DNA from: Dehalobacter restrictus DSM 9455
Lineage (GTDB): Bacteria > Bacillota > Desulfitobacteriia > Desulfitobacteriales > Syntrophobotulaceae
Direction: 5' to 3'
DNA: 64,000 nucleotides
NCBI RefSeq assembly: GCF_000512895.1
Contig: NZ_CP007033.1
Coordinates: 1,475,001-1,539,000 of the forward strand
The translations under genes were made by a program, and so were the position numbers. Below the pieces are notes generated by a model. The model was not told the origin of the DNA and did not search any database. It saw only the letters and a program-made list of their open reading frames with translations. This document shows positions 51,482 through 60,148 of the stretch, in pieces. The stretch's first letter is position 1. Every line of letters starts with the position of its first letter.

Positions 51482-51557
51482 GCAACCCGACTGTCAATAT
51501 GCTTCAGCACTTAGACTCGTAGCTTTGCGTCCCTGCTTTTCAACAGGTTTGCCAATG
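51482..51557 (-). ncRNA. c-di-GMP-I (GEMM) riboswitch
   Basis: On the minus strand the aptamer hallmarks are in order: ATTGGCAAACCTG, AAGCAGGGACGCAAAGC, a short stem with TACGAGTCTAAG, and ACAGTCGGGTTGC. A terminator hairpin follows. It should control transcription of the downstream gene, which itself makes or degrades c-di-GMP. Confidence 0.9.
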
Positions 51558-51577
51558 GATCATATGATTTTAACTCA

Positions 51578-51606
51578 ATTATAGTAAAATACACGAAATC
51601 TGTCAA
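51578..51606 (-). promoter_or_regulatory. Consensus sigma-A promoter of the riboswitch-GGDEF/HD-GYP transcript
   Basis: On the minus strand TTGACA and TATAAT are separated by exactly 17 bases, both matching consensus. The predicted start lies about ten bases before the aptamer. Confidence 0.85.
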
Positions 51607-51670
51607 TAAATGTATGAATAATCAATAAATGTATGAATATTCAGAGTCTGACTATTCATACATTTATTGA
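51603..51670. repeat. 18-bp repeats overlapping the -35 box
   Basis: TCAATAAATGTATGAATA occurs at 51603-51620 and 51622-51639 in tandem and inverted at 51653-51670. The first copy overlaps the -35 box; the second and inverted copies form a hairpin with a 13-base loop. They could be operators of an unknown regulator or an AT-rich terminator of the upstream gene. Confidence 0.6.
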
Positions 51671-51735
51671 TTAATATTATGCAATAGATATTATCATCCA
51701 GATCAGATTCTTCTTACATGGTTTCCAAATTTAGT

Positions 51736-52230
51736 TCATGTTTTTTTCCTTTGGATGATCAGGATCAGACCTGCCAGAATCAGCAGGATCGGGACCACCA
51801 GGCCTAGATCTATATAGCGCTGAATTGACGTTACAAACATCCCAGTAAAGGATATGCACGCTAGAGCGGTTAGAATAAAAACAGGCACCAGCAGACCGCG
51901 CGGGCGTCCGGAAAATAAATAGAGTTGAAATAGACCGACTGCAACAGCCAGCGGATAGACCGGCCAGGTATATCCGGAAAATTGCCAGTGTGTAAAAGTC
52001 TCAAAGATGAACAACAGACCAATAACGGTAAGGATACCACCGGGAACTAGCAATCCGGGGCTTTCTTTCTTACTGAAATAGTTGAATTCAAAAGCAAGCC
52101 CGAGAATAAGGATCAATACCGGCCAAAGAAATTCCATACTGAAGATTTGCCAGTTGCCAAGATTATCTATAAGCAGCAAGCCTCCTGTAAGGATTAGAAT
52201 GATTCCCCAAAATAAGCCGCTTTTGTTCAT
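51736..52230 (-). CDS. Membrane protein of the LiaI/LiaF-TM (DUF5668-like) type
   Basis: 164 residues with about six short hydrophobic segments, beginning SGLFWGIILILTGGLLLIDNLG, a pattern shared by small cell-envelope-stress membrane proteins such as LiaI and the N-terminal part of LiaF. No soluble domain is present. AGGAGGCTCTAT precedes the ATG. Function is unknown; association with envelope stress is a family-level guess. Confidence 0.65.
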   Translation of the reverse strand: MNKSGLFWGIILILTGGLLLIDNLGNWQIFSMEFLWPVLILILGLAFEFNYFSKKESPGLLVPGGILTVIGLLFIFETFTHWQFSGYTWPVYPLAVAVGLFQLYLFSGRPRGLLVPVFILTALACISFTGMFVTSIQRYIDLGLVVPILLILAGLILIIQRKKT

Positions 52231-52308
52231 ATAGAGCCTCCTCTCACCTTATAAAGGTTAATAAGATACTCGAGATTTAAGAACTACAAATTCGTGTTAG
52301 ATAATGGA

Positions 52309-53190
52309 TTATTTTGATAAATAAAGTTCCCCGTCGTAGGAAGAAATCCTTCCATATAGATCAGGCCGGCGGTCTCTAAAGATCCCCCACTCCAGCCGCT
52401 GAACCTCGAGCTGGTCCAGATCAAATTCCGCGATTAGAACCGCTTCTTCGTTTCGTCCAGCCTCCGCTATCTTATTACCCTGCGGTCCGGCAATGAAAGA
52501 AGAACCATAGAAGGTGATTTTGGAATCATCCTCTTCCTCGACACCAATCCGGTTGGATGCGACCACAGGGATCAGGTTCGCGGCAGCATGGCCGAGCATG
52601 CAGGCCTGCCAATGGTCTTTGGAATCGATCGCCTGATCCATCGGTTCTGAACCGATGGCTGTCGGATATAACAGGATCTCCGCCCCCATCAGGGTCATGC
52701 AGCGGGCAGCTTCCGGGTACCATTGATCCCAACAGACGCCGACTCCAATCTTGGCGTAGCGCGTTTGCCAGACTTTAAAGCCTGTATCACCGGGGTTAAA
52801 ATAGAATTTTTCCTCATAGCCCGGCCCGTCGGGGATATGACTCTTTCTGTATTTGCCGAGGATCTCACCATCGGCATCAATCACGGCAATCGTATTATAG
52901 CGCGCGTAGTTTTTCTTCTCATAAAAACTGATCGGCAGGACGATCTCCAGCTCTCTGGCAATTTTCCGGAAATGTCTGACTGCTTGATTATCTTCTAGCT
53001 CTGCTGCATAAAGGTAAAAATCCGATTTTTCTTTCTGACAAAAATACGGGGTTTCGAACAACTCCTGCAATAGGATGATCTGCGCGCCCCGGGCTGCTGC
53101 CTCCCTGACCAGTGTCTCCGCCCCCGCAATATTTTCTTCAACGTTACTGGTGCAGCGCATCTGGGTTGCTGCCACTTTGACGTTTCTCAT
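52309..53190 (-). CDS. aguB: N-carbamoylputrescine amidohydrolase
   Basis: Nitrilase-superfamily enzyme of 293 residues that turns N-carbamoylputrescine into putrescine, CO2 and ammonia. The catalytic triad is visible: Glu in LLQELFETPYF, Lys in GKYRKSHIPDG and Cys in GVGVCWDQWYPEAAR. It lies downstream of agmatine deiminase on the same strand (230-base gap), completing the agmatine-to-putrescine route. GGAAGG precedes the ATG. Confidence 0.93.
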   Translation of the reverse strand: MRNVKVAATQMRCTSNVEENIAGAETLVREAAARGAQIILLQELFETPYFCQKEKSDFYLYAAELEDNQAVRHFRKIARELEIVLPISFYEKKNYARYNTIAVIDADGEILGKYRKSHIPDGPGYEEKFYFNPGDTGFKVWQTRYAKIGVGVCWDQWYPEAARCMTLMGAEILLYPTAIGSEPMDQAIDSKDHWQACMLGHAAANLIPVVASNRIGVEEEDDSKITFYGSSFIAGPQGNKIAEAGRNEEAVLIAEFDLDQLEVQRLEWGIFRDRRPDLYGRISSYDGELYLSK

Positions 53191-53420
53191 CGTTAATATT
53201 CCTTCCCAATGCCTGATTTCGGTGTGTTCTGAACCTGATCTTACAGGTGTTTCTACTATTTTGTTAATTTGTATGCATTTTCTATTTTACATGATGCAGA
53301 AAAAAACCACAACGCAGAAGAGCGCAACATATAACAGATGTATCTGCTACGTTCTCCTCTTTGTTTATATTTTTATTTCAGATTTTGGTATATATTGTCG
53401 GGCAATTCATACACTGACCT

Positions 53421-54452
53421 TCAATGGTTTACAGCAGGCATCTGCTGGGTTGTACAGTGAACATTGCCGCCTTCCCCAATAATTGCCATTCCATTAATGG
53501 TGCGGATCCGTCTTTCTGGAAAGATCCCGCTCAGGGTCCGAATAGCCAGGGCATCTGTTTCGGCAGCCTGGCCGCCAAATACAGGTAAAATAATTCCGCC
53601 GTTGACAAAGTAAAAGTTCAGATAACTCAGCGTCAGGCGTTTACCGTCGGCAAATACGGCGGGAGGCTGCTGTATTGGGATGATTTCAAAGGTTCTTCCT
53701 CTGGCATCCGTTTCTCGGCTTAACACCGCAAGGTTTTCCCGGGTAATCGCATAATTCGGATCGCAAGGGTCATCACAGACCTGAATCAGGATTTTGCCAG
53801 GCGAAGCAAAACAGGCGATATTGTCGACATGTCCGTCTGTTTCATCTCCACATAAGCCTTTTCCCAGCCAGATGACTTTGTGGATACTCAAATATTTCTT
53901 CAATAGTTCCGTAATCTGCTCCCGGGAAAGATCAGGGTTGCGGTTCGGATTGAGCAGGCATTCGGCCGTTGTCAAGAGTGTACCTTCTCCATCCACGTGC
54001 AACGAGCCGCCTTCCATAATCAGCGGCGCATCAAACGGTTTCAGGCCGAGGTGCTTCAATATTTGCGGTGCGACCTGGTTGTCCAGATCCCAGTCCGGAT
54101 ATTTGCCGCCCCAGGCATTGAAGTGCCAGTTGATGCCGGCTATATCTCCCTGATCATTGACGATAAACGTCGGCCCGTTATCCCGAAGCCAGGCATCATT
54201 ATGCGCCAACGGCAGGAGCTCGATCTGCCTGTTCCGAAAGCGGCCTTCGAGCAGCAATCGTTCTTTGGGGTTTACCAATACGGTGACGGGTTCAAATTCC
54301 CCGATAGCTCGAATAATGTCGGTATAACCCTCGCAAACAGCCTCGTAATTTTCCGGATGACACATTGATGCCCCGACCGGCCAGGAAATAAAGGTACGTT
54401 CGTGTCTGGCCCATTCCGCAGGCATTCTATATTTTAAATCGCTCGGAAACAT
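53421..54452 (-). CDS. aguA: Agmatine deiminase
   Basis: 343 residues of the peptidyl-arginine-deiminase fold. Catalytic features include ISWPVG near the start, WLRDNGPTFIV, GGSLHVDGEGTLL, GDETDGHVDN (His-Asp) and the nucleophile Cys in GGNVHCTTQQMPA. It hydrolyses agmatine to N-carbamoylputrescine. With aguB it makes putrescine; no arginine decarboxylase is present here, so agmatine comes from elsewhere. AAAGGAT precedes the ATG. Confidence 0.94.
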   Translation of the reverse strand: MFPSDLKYRMPAEWARHERTFISWPVGASMCHPENYEAVCEGYTDIIRAIGEFEPVTVLVNPKERLLLEGRFRNRQIELLPLAHNDAWLRDNGPTFIVNDQGDIAGINWHFNAWGGKYPDWDLDNQVAPQILKHLGLKPFDAPLIMEGGSLHVDGEGTLLTTAECLLNPNRNPDLSREQITELLKKYLSIHKVIWLGKGLCGDETDGHVDNIACFASPGKILIQVCDDPCDPNYAITRENLAVLSRETDARGRTFEIIPIQQPPAVFADGKRLTLSYLNFYFVNGGIILPVFGGQAAETDALAIRTLSGIFPERRIRTINGMAIIGEGGNVHCTTQQMPAVNH

Positions 54453-54572
54453 CAGTTTATCCTTTCTTTAGCAACAACATATATCATCATTACTTTCAAA
54501 TCTACTTTTGTCATGATGATTATTTATGGTTCATTTTACATGAAAATCCAACTACTTTTCAAGGCATAAAAT

Positions 54573-54595
54573 CACCCCACGATGATTGTGGGGTG
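54573..54595 (-). terminator. Hairpin after the acyl-CoA synthetase gene
   Basis: CACCCCAC and GTGGGGTG pair around a seven-base loop, 40 bases after the stop codon. The following T-run is weak. Confidence 0.5.
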
Positions 54596-54635
54596 CATCA
54601 GACAATATTCAATGATTGATGGGTATACGTTAAAG

Positions 54636-56318
54636 TTATTCTTTATCTTGAAACTTTTCCGTGTCTTCACGCCGGATCTGGGCGCGTTTGATCTTGCCGC
54701 CGATCGTCTTCGGCAGTTCGTCGACAAATTCGAGAATTCTCGGGTATTTATACGGAGCCGTCACCTTTTTGACATAGTTTTGGATCTCTTTTTTTAACAA
54801 TTCAGAAGCCGTATAGCCTTTGGCCAGCACAACAGTCGCTTTGACGACCGTTCCCCTAACAGCATCCGGCGCGCCGGTCACAGCACACTCCACGACTGCG
54901 GGATGCTCAATTAGTGCACTTTCAACTTCAAAAGGACTGATCCTATAGCCGGACGCCTTGATGACATCATCATTGCGGCCAACAAACCATAAAAAGCCGT
55001 GTTCATCCCAGTAGGCCATATCCCCTGTGTGGTATGTATCGTCATACCACACTTTATGGGTAGCAGTTTCATCCATGTAGTACCCACAGAACAATCCGGC
55101 AGGTTTATTGGAATCAGCCTCGCGGATGACCAGTTCTCCTTCGACTCCCGGAGGGCATGGAGCTCCGTTTTCATCGACCACATCGATCTTGTAAGCCGGG
55201 TTCGGTTTGCCCATTGCTCCCGGATAGATATCCAGCCATTCAAAGTTGGCAACCAGCACGGTTGTCTCGCTCTGGCCAAATCCATTTAAGATGCTTAAGC
55301 CGGTAATGCTTTTAAAACGGTTAAAGACATCCGGATTTAAAGGTTCTCCGGCTGTGGAGCAGTGAACAATCGAGGACAGATTATATTTTTCGAGATTGTG
55401 TTCAAGCAGAAAACGATAAATTGTCGGAGGTGCGCAAAACGTGGACAGCTTATATTTTTGCATCATTTCCAAAAGCTTTTCCGGGATAAACTTATCCATA
55501 TCATAGACAAACTGCACCGCACCGCAAATCCACTGGCCGTAAATTTTCCCCCAGCCGAATTTAGCCCAGCCGGAATCGGAAACCGTCAGGTGCAGCCCGC
55601 CGTCCACGACGCGCTGCCAGTATTTAGCCGTCACAATATGACCAAGCGGATAGGTGAAGCTCTGAATGGCCATTTTTGGCATGCTCGTGGTCCCTGACGT
55701 GAAATAGATGATCATTGTATCGTCATTCGTTGTCGCGTCAGCACCTGTCGGCCGGACCCAGTTTTCGGAAGCAGCCTCCATGCTGCTGTCAAAATCAACC
55801 CAGCCGGGACGCTTAGCACCGACCAGAAACAGCGTCTGGAGCGTTGATGATTCTTCCCTGGAAGCTTCGACATGGTCGAGAATTACCGGATCATGATAGG
55901 CGATGATCGCTTTAATCGATGCGGCATTATTTCGATAAATAATATCCTTCTGCGTAAGCTGATTGGAAGAAGGAATATAGATCGCGCCGATTTTGGCCAG
56001 AGCCAGAATCGCTATGTACACTTCATAACGCCTTCTCAGGATCAGCATGACTTTGTCGCCTTTACGGATCCCGGCTTCGCTTAACATGTTCGCCGTTTTA
56101 TCCGAGTATTTTTTCAGATCGGCAAAGGTAAATATCCGTTCATTATCGTGGTCGTCGCACCAGACCAGCGCTGGACGCTCTGGTTCCAGACGGGCATATT
56201 CATCGACGATATCATACGCAAAATTGAAATTGTCAGGTACTTTCACTTGATAATTCGCACAAAAATCTTCATAAGAATCAAAATCGGTTTTCCCGATATA
56301 TCTTGAAGCGAGGTTCAT
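54636..56318 (-). CDS. AMP-dependent acyl-CoA synthetase
   Basis: 560 residues of the medium-chain acyl-CoA/acetyl-CoA synthetase branch of the ANL superfamily: YFTSGTTSMPKMA, NGFGQSETT, HTGDMAYWDEHGF, GRNDDVIKASGYRI and the C-terminal Lys in GGKIKRAQ. It forms acyl-CoA from an unknown acid. It is the third gene of a leftward operon with a PilZ protein and an XRE-cupin regulator (gaps of -8 and 13 bases); XRE-cupin regulators often control such metabolic genes. AAAGGATGTGAACAG precedes the ATG. Confidence 0.88.
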   Translation of the reverse strand: MNLASRYIGKTDFDSYEDFCANYQVKVPDNFNFAYDIVDEYARLEPERPALVWCDDHDNERIFTFADLKKYSDKTANMLSEAGIRKGDKVMLILRRRYEVYIAILALAKIGAIYIPSSNQLTQKDIIYRNNAASIKAIIAYHDPVILDHVEASREESSTLQTLFLVGAKRPGWVDFDSSMEAASENWVRPTGADATTNDDTMIIYFTSGTTSMPKMAIQSFTYPLGHIVTAKYWQRVVDGGLHLTVSDSGWAKFGWGKIYGQWICGAVQFVYDMDKFIPEKLLEMMQKYKLSTFCAPPTIYRFLLEHNLEKYNLSSIVHCSTAGEPLNPDVFNRFKSITGLSILNGFGQSETTVLVANFEWLDIYPGAMGKPNPAYKIDVVDENGAPCPPGVEGELVIREADSNKPAGLFCGYYMDETATHKVWYDDTYHTGDMAYWDEHGFLWFVGRNDDVIKASGYRISPFEVESALIEHPAVVECAVTGAPDAVRGTVVKATVVLAKGYTASELLKKEIQNYVKKVTAPYKYPRILEFVDELPKTIGGKIKRAQIRREDTEKFQDKE

Positions 56319-56331
56319 CTGTTCACATCCT

Positions 56332-56880
56332 TTATAAAAGTATGACGGTTAAAAATTTTGCTGATCTTTTTTCGAGGGCTAGCATTTTATGTGGAATCAA
56401 GGAATTAAAATACAGAGAGTCTCCCGGGTCCAGCACATATTCCATACTGCCGATGATGACTTTCATCTTGCCTTCCAGACAGAAGTTAAATTCCTGTCCG
56501 TGATGGGAAACAAGTTCAGGACTATTTTCTGCATCCAGGGTCACCAGCAGCGGTTCAATTTTTCTGTTAACGTACTGATAAGCCAGACTCTGAAAATCAT
56601 ACTGGTCATACCGTTCAACTTTGAGACCCTTACCCTTTTTGATGAAGCAGACATCATGCAGTTTGGGCGAGACACCGGTAAGAACATCCGTTAAATCGAC
56701 CTGATAACAATCGGCAATTTCATAGAGAATACTGATCGGAATATCATCTTCTCCTTTTTCATACTTCAGATATTCTTGAACAGGTAGTCCGATTTTACGC
56801 GCAGCCTCTTCTTCGGCCCAACCGGTAAGTAATCTTAAGCCTTTAATTCTCTCGGCAATATCCCTCACCTTTTCATTCAT
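56332..56880 (-). CDS. XRE-family regulator with C-terminal cupin domain
   Basis: 182 residues: an N-terminal helix-turn-helix (about 5-60; KGLRLLTGWAEEEAARKIGL, YLKYEKGEDDIP) and a C-terminal small cupin (about 110-180; HHGQEFNFCLEGKMKV, LDPGDSLYFNSLIPHKM). Such proteins sense small molecules with the cupin barrel and repress or activate nearby metabolic genes. The gene overlaps the upstream PilZ gene by eight bases and precedes the acyl-CoA synthetase, which is its probable target. GAAAGGAAGG precedes the ATG. Confidence 0.88.
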   Translation of the reverse strand: MNEKVRDIAERIKGLRLLTGWAEEEAARKIGLPVQEYLKYEKGEDDIPISILYEIADCYQVDLTDVLTGVSPKLHDVCFIKKGKGLKVERYDQYDFQSLAYQYVNRKIEPLLVTLDAENSPELVSHHGQEFNFCLEGKMKVIIGSMEYVLDPGDSLYFNSLIPHKMLALEKRSAKFLTVILL

Positions 56881-57595
56881 CTTTCAAGCCTTCCTTTCGC
56901 GTGAAATAGTGGATCATGTAATGATCCTCGAGGTACAGCCAGCGGGCCTTACACCTTTGTTCCTGCACAACGGCATTTGTCTCGAGAAGATGATCCGCTT
57001 TTTTGGCATCTTCCAGCAGGCAGAATGGGCAGGCATGATGCCGTTTGGCGACCGTGGAATAACAGCGCTCGCCAAGTTTGACACCGCTGTCCTGCGCTGC
57101 CTTATTTGTGGCGACAACGATCCGGCGGCTGGTAATCAGATAAGCCGGTTCTTCGATCAGCTCCAAGCCCTTGACAAAGCATCCGATGTATTTCTGTTTG
57201 CGTAAATCAAGCTGAATCTTCATAAAGCGGGTGTGCTTGATTTTATATTGATTCAGACATCGGGTGATCCGGCTTTCATCTTTCTGGGAATGAAAAAGGA
57301 ATTTCATCCCGTATTCAAAGCCGTCATCTTTGGGGGTCTTGCGAATAATCAGCGCATTAAATGAAAATTCTTCATTTTCAAACGTAAACATGATATCGAT
57401 AATGACAATATTGACTGGAATATCCACTGGGAAAAAAGCATATATCCCACCTGTGCTCAAATCCAGGATTGCAATCGGAAATGTTTTCTCCACTTCGACC
57501 TTCCGGTTGTTAATCGAGGAAATCTTCGCTGTGGCTGGAATATCATGGATCAAATCGACACGGAAATACTTCCGCTTTTCCTGAAAGTCTTCCAT
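56873..57595 (-). CDS. PilZ-domain protein with C-terminal Cys-rich PAS-like region
   Basis: 240 residues. The N-terminal PilZ domain has both c-di-GMP-binding motifs, RKYFR (RxxxR) and DLSTGG (DxSxxG). The C-terminal half (about 130-235) has GERCYSTVAKRHHACPFC, a Cys/His pattern seen in some PAS-related sensor regions and possibly binding metal or a cofactor. It is the first gene of an operon with an XRE-cupin regulator and an acyl-CoA synthetase, linking c-di-GMP to acyl-CoA metabolism. GAGGTGATTGG precedes the ATG. Confidence 0.8.
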   Translation of the reverse strand: MEDFQEKRKYFRVDLIHDIPATAKISSINNRKVEVEKTFPIAILDLSTGGIYAFFPVDIPVNIVIIDIMFTFENEEFSFNALIIRKTPKDDGFEYGMKFLFHSQKDESRITRCLNQYKIKHTRFMKIQLDLRKQKYIGCFVKGLELIEEPAYLITSRRIVVATNKAAQDSGVKLGERCYSTVAKRHHACPFCLLEDAKKADHLLETNAVVQEQRCKARWLYLEDHYMIHYFTRKEGLKDE

Positions 57596-57737
57596 CCAAT
57601 CACCTCATGAAACAGTTTGAAAATCATGTCAATGCGTTTTTCTGATAAATACCATTTTACATGATGTTGGATAGAACCACAACGAATGTACCCGCAAAAA
57701 TTTGCGAATAATATGCCACGGATGAGTCCGGACAAAA

Positions 57738-57781
57738 AAATACCAAAGTCCAAACATTGATTTGGAGACTCTGGTATTGCT
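57738..57781 (-). terminator. Strong terminator downstream of a small gene
   Basis: On the minus strand AATACCAGAGTCTCCAAA pairs with TTTGGACTTTGGTATT and runs into seven T residues. It supports transcription of the small gene at 57832-57915. Confidence 0.8.
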
Positions 57782-57831
57782 AAAAAACACAATGCAGAAA
57801 TATTGAGTTTTATCGTTACAAGTTTTACAGA

Positions 57832-57915
57832 TTATTTTCCGGATAAAGTGTTTCGGGTTTCTTTTCTGTTTTTTCTTTTTTGTTTCATAATATTCTTTGG
57901 ATTTTTGTCGCCCAT
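57832..57915 (-). CDS. Very small basic protein (27 residues)
   Basis: MGDKNPKNIMKQKRKNRKE is followed by eight more residues to a stop; highly basic, no hydrophobic segment. Support is a GGGAGGAT ribosome binding site four to five bases before the ATG and the strong terminator about 50 bases after the stop. It resembles very short Lys-rich proteins with a DKNPK start that I recall from related Firmicutes, though I cannot verify this. An overlapping longer frame (57629-57931) is less likely. Function unknown. Confidence 0.45.
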   Translation of the reverse strand: MGDKNPKNIMKQKRKNRKETRNTLSGK

Positions 57916-57991
57916 ACCGATCCTCCCTCACATGTTATAGGATCATTTTATCCATATTATGGATATTCTATACATTGTAAAAGGGATGCTG

Positions 57992-58930
57992 TTAAAAATG
58001 AGACAGCACAAGTATCAGCAATGGAATTGATAAACAGCTAAGCAAGGTTGAAATCAGCACCGTCTGTGATGCCAGACGTGCATCATTTTTGTATTCAATC
58101 GCCATTAAAACCGTATTGGTTGCAATAGGCATGCCGGCCATGATGACCGGGATGGCAATTAGCCACATCTGATCAATCTGAAAGATATATTTGACCAAAA
58201 CCAGGGTTAATAACGGCATCACAAGCAATCTGACGACCGACAGGATATAAATACCGATATCACTGAACATCCGTTGAAGCGGCAGTTCACTTAATGTCGC
58301 CCCGATGGTCAGCATTGACAGAGGAACACAGGTATTTCCAATCGCATCGATCGTGCCGGTCATAAATTCGGGCAGCGGAACAGCGGTGATAAATAAAATG
58401 AACCCGATGATACTCGCACCCACGCCCGGATTAATAATTTTTTTCAGGTTTAGCCTTGTAGGATGTTCGGTTTTATTCGCATTCATGATTTTAATGCCAA
58501 GCGTATACAACAACAAGTTAAACATAATATTGTAGATCGCAGCATAAAATATTGCTTCTTTGCCATAGAGCGCCTGAAATATCGGAAAACCTAAAAAGCC
58601 TGTATTTGCAAAAACAATTCCAAAATTAAAGATGGCTTCTCTGGTCAGATCTTTGGTCAGGATCTTCGCTGTCAGTTTCCCGACGAGAAAGGCAAGACCG
58701 TAGCAGGGTATCGTAAGCAAGAAAACAAAAAGTGCCGTATGCAGCCTCTCCGTAGTAAAAGATACTCTCATCCCGGACAGGATCAAGGCCGGAAGTGCAA
58801 TTGTCAGGACAAATTTAGAAAAAACCTGAGTCGCTGCCGGTGGAATAATCTTCACTTTGGCCAGGACATAACCCAGTAAAATCGTTAAGAACAAAATCCC
58901 CAGTTGATTATAGACGCCTTGTAGTTCCAC
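57992..58930 (-). CDS. AEC-family transporter
   Basis: 312 residues with about ten membrane helices arranged in two five-helix halves, typical of the auxin-efflux-carrier family, which in bacteria includes malate, malonate or other organic acid permeases. Family-like segments include FVLTIALPALILSG, GFLGFPIFQALYG and AGMPIATNTVLMAI. Substrate cannot be predicted. GTG 58930 is the start, following GGAGAG. It is separate from mutY. Confidence 0.85.
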   Translation of the reverse strand: MELQGVYNQLGILFLTILLGYVLAKVKIIPPAATQVFSKFVLTIALPALILSGMRVSFTTERLHTALFVFLLTIPCYGLAFLVGKLTAKILTKDLTREAIFNFGIVFANTGFLGFPIFQALYGKEAIFYAAIYNIMFNLLLYTLGIKIMNANKTEHPTRLNLKKIINPGVGASIIGFILFITAVPLPEFMTGTIDAIGNTCVPLSMLTIGATLSELPLQRMFSDIGIYILSVVRLLVMPLLTLVLVKYIFQIDQMWLIAIPVIMAGMPIATNTVLMAIEYKNDARLASQTVLISTLLSCLSIPLLILVLSHF

Positions 58931-58985
58931 TTTTCTCTCTCCAATAGTTTAAGCTGAAATTTTACGAAAGTTATACAATTTATTA

Positions 58986-60068
58986 TTATATCATAAGCTG
59001 AAGTACTTTTTGAAATGCTTTTGGAATCGGCAGGTCCTTCAGTTTCTCCCGGGAAATCCAGGCAAGCCCTGATTTTACCTCCGAGTCCGGCTTGAGCGAG
59101 AACAAAATGACATCCATTTGCCAGACCTGATGTGTGAAAACATGCCGAACGCTGCCCAAGTATTTAATAAATCGGAGATCTAACTCCCAGTCGCGACGGA
59201 ACAGTTCTTCCGCAGAAGAACCAGATTCCTTTTGGACGAGCGGCAGTCCCCACATGTTGCCGAGCAGCTGTGTATTGCAGCGGTACTCCATTAGAATATC
59301 CCCGTCGTTACAGACAAGCGCCGTCCAGTAATTGAAGCAGGTTGCTTTTTTTGCTTTTTTCTTAACCGGCAGGACAGTCTCCCTGTGCGTACGATGGGCC
59401 GTACAGACGGTACGCCAGGGACAATCCCGGCAACCGGGAGTATTGGGTGTACAGCACATTGCGCCAAGTTCCATCAGCGCCTGGGTAAAATCCCCTGCCC
59501 TTTCCTTGGGAATCATCTCTTCGATGATTTCCGCAATTTGCTTTTGGATTTTTTGCTGGCTGATGTCATCTTCAAGTCCCAGCAGACGGGTTGCGACCCG
59601 CAGTACATTCCCGTCGACAGCCGGATAAGGCAGATTGTAAGCAATACTTGCAATAGCCCCAGCCGTATAGTCACCGATTCCTGGCAAAGCGCGGATTTCC
59701 GGAAAAGTGCGCGGAAAATTCCCAGCGTACCTGTCGCGGACCGTGATGGCAGCCTGATGAAGGTTCCTGGCCCGACGGTAGTAGCCGAGACCTTTCCATA
59801 AGGTTAAAACGTCTTCTTCATCTGCATCAGCCAGGCTGCAAATATCCGGGAACCGTTCCAGGAACCTCCGGTAATAATCTATAACCGTATCGACCCGTGT
59901 TTGTTGAAGCATGATTTCCGATAACCAAACCGTATAGGGGTCGTTCGTTCTTCTCCAGGGCAGATCCCTTTTATTTTGGTCATACCAGGTCAATAATAAC
60001 GCAGCAATCTCTAACGGTTTCTCCTGAATATCTTTTGGTTTATCTACTAGATCTGCTAATTTATTCAA
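58986..60068 (-). CDS. mutY: A/G-specific adenine glycosylase
   Basis: Removes adenine mispaired with 8-oxoguanine. The 360-residue protein has the HhH-GPD fold with catalytic Glu in IMLQQTRVDTV, hairpin LPGIGDYTAGAI, catalytic Asp in AVDGNVLRV, the [4Fe-4S] cluster motif (CCTPNTPGCRDCPWRTVC) and a C-terminal NUDIX-like 8-oxoG recognition domain. TTG 60068 is the start, preceded by GGGAGGCAGT. Full length and intact. Confidence 0.94.
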   Translation of the reverse strand: MNKLADLVDKPKDIQEKPLEIAALLLTWYDQNKRDLPWRRTNDPYTVWLSEIMLQQTRVDTVIDYYRRFLERFPDICSLADADEEDVLTLWKGLGYYRRARNLHQAAITVRDRYAGNFPRTFPEIRALPGIGDYTAGAIASIAYNLPYPAVDGNVLRVATRLLGLEDDISQQKIQKQIAEIIEEMIPKERAGDFTQALMELGAMCCTPNTPGCRDCPWRTVCTAHRTHRETVLPVKKKAKKATCFNYWTALVCNDGDILMEYRCNTQLLGNMWGLPLVQKESGSSAEELFRRDWELDLRFIKYLGSVRHVFTHQVWQMDVILFSLKPDSEVKSGLAWISREKLKDLPIPKAFQKVLQLMI

Positions 60069-60148
60069 ACTGCCTCCCTGTTATTTGCCTCAATGTTAGA
60101 TAATGCTAGTTACATGCATTTAGAGTTGACAAGTAACTGGTAAGAAGA

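Noticed and set aside
51603-51670. 18-bp repeats considered as a CRISPR array
   Set aside because: There are only two direct copies, separated by one base, plus one inverted copy, and no cas gene is in the window.
57629-57931. 100-codon leftward frame between the PilZ and transporter genes
   Set aside because: It reads through a strong terminator hairpin, and its composition after residue 35 is random. The 27-codon frame at 57832-57915 has the better ribosome binding site.
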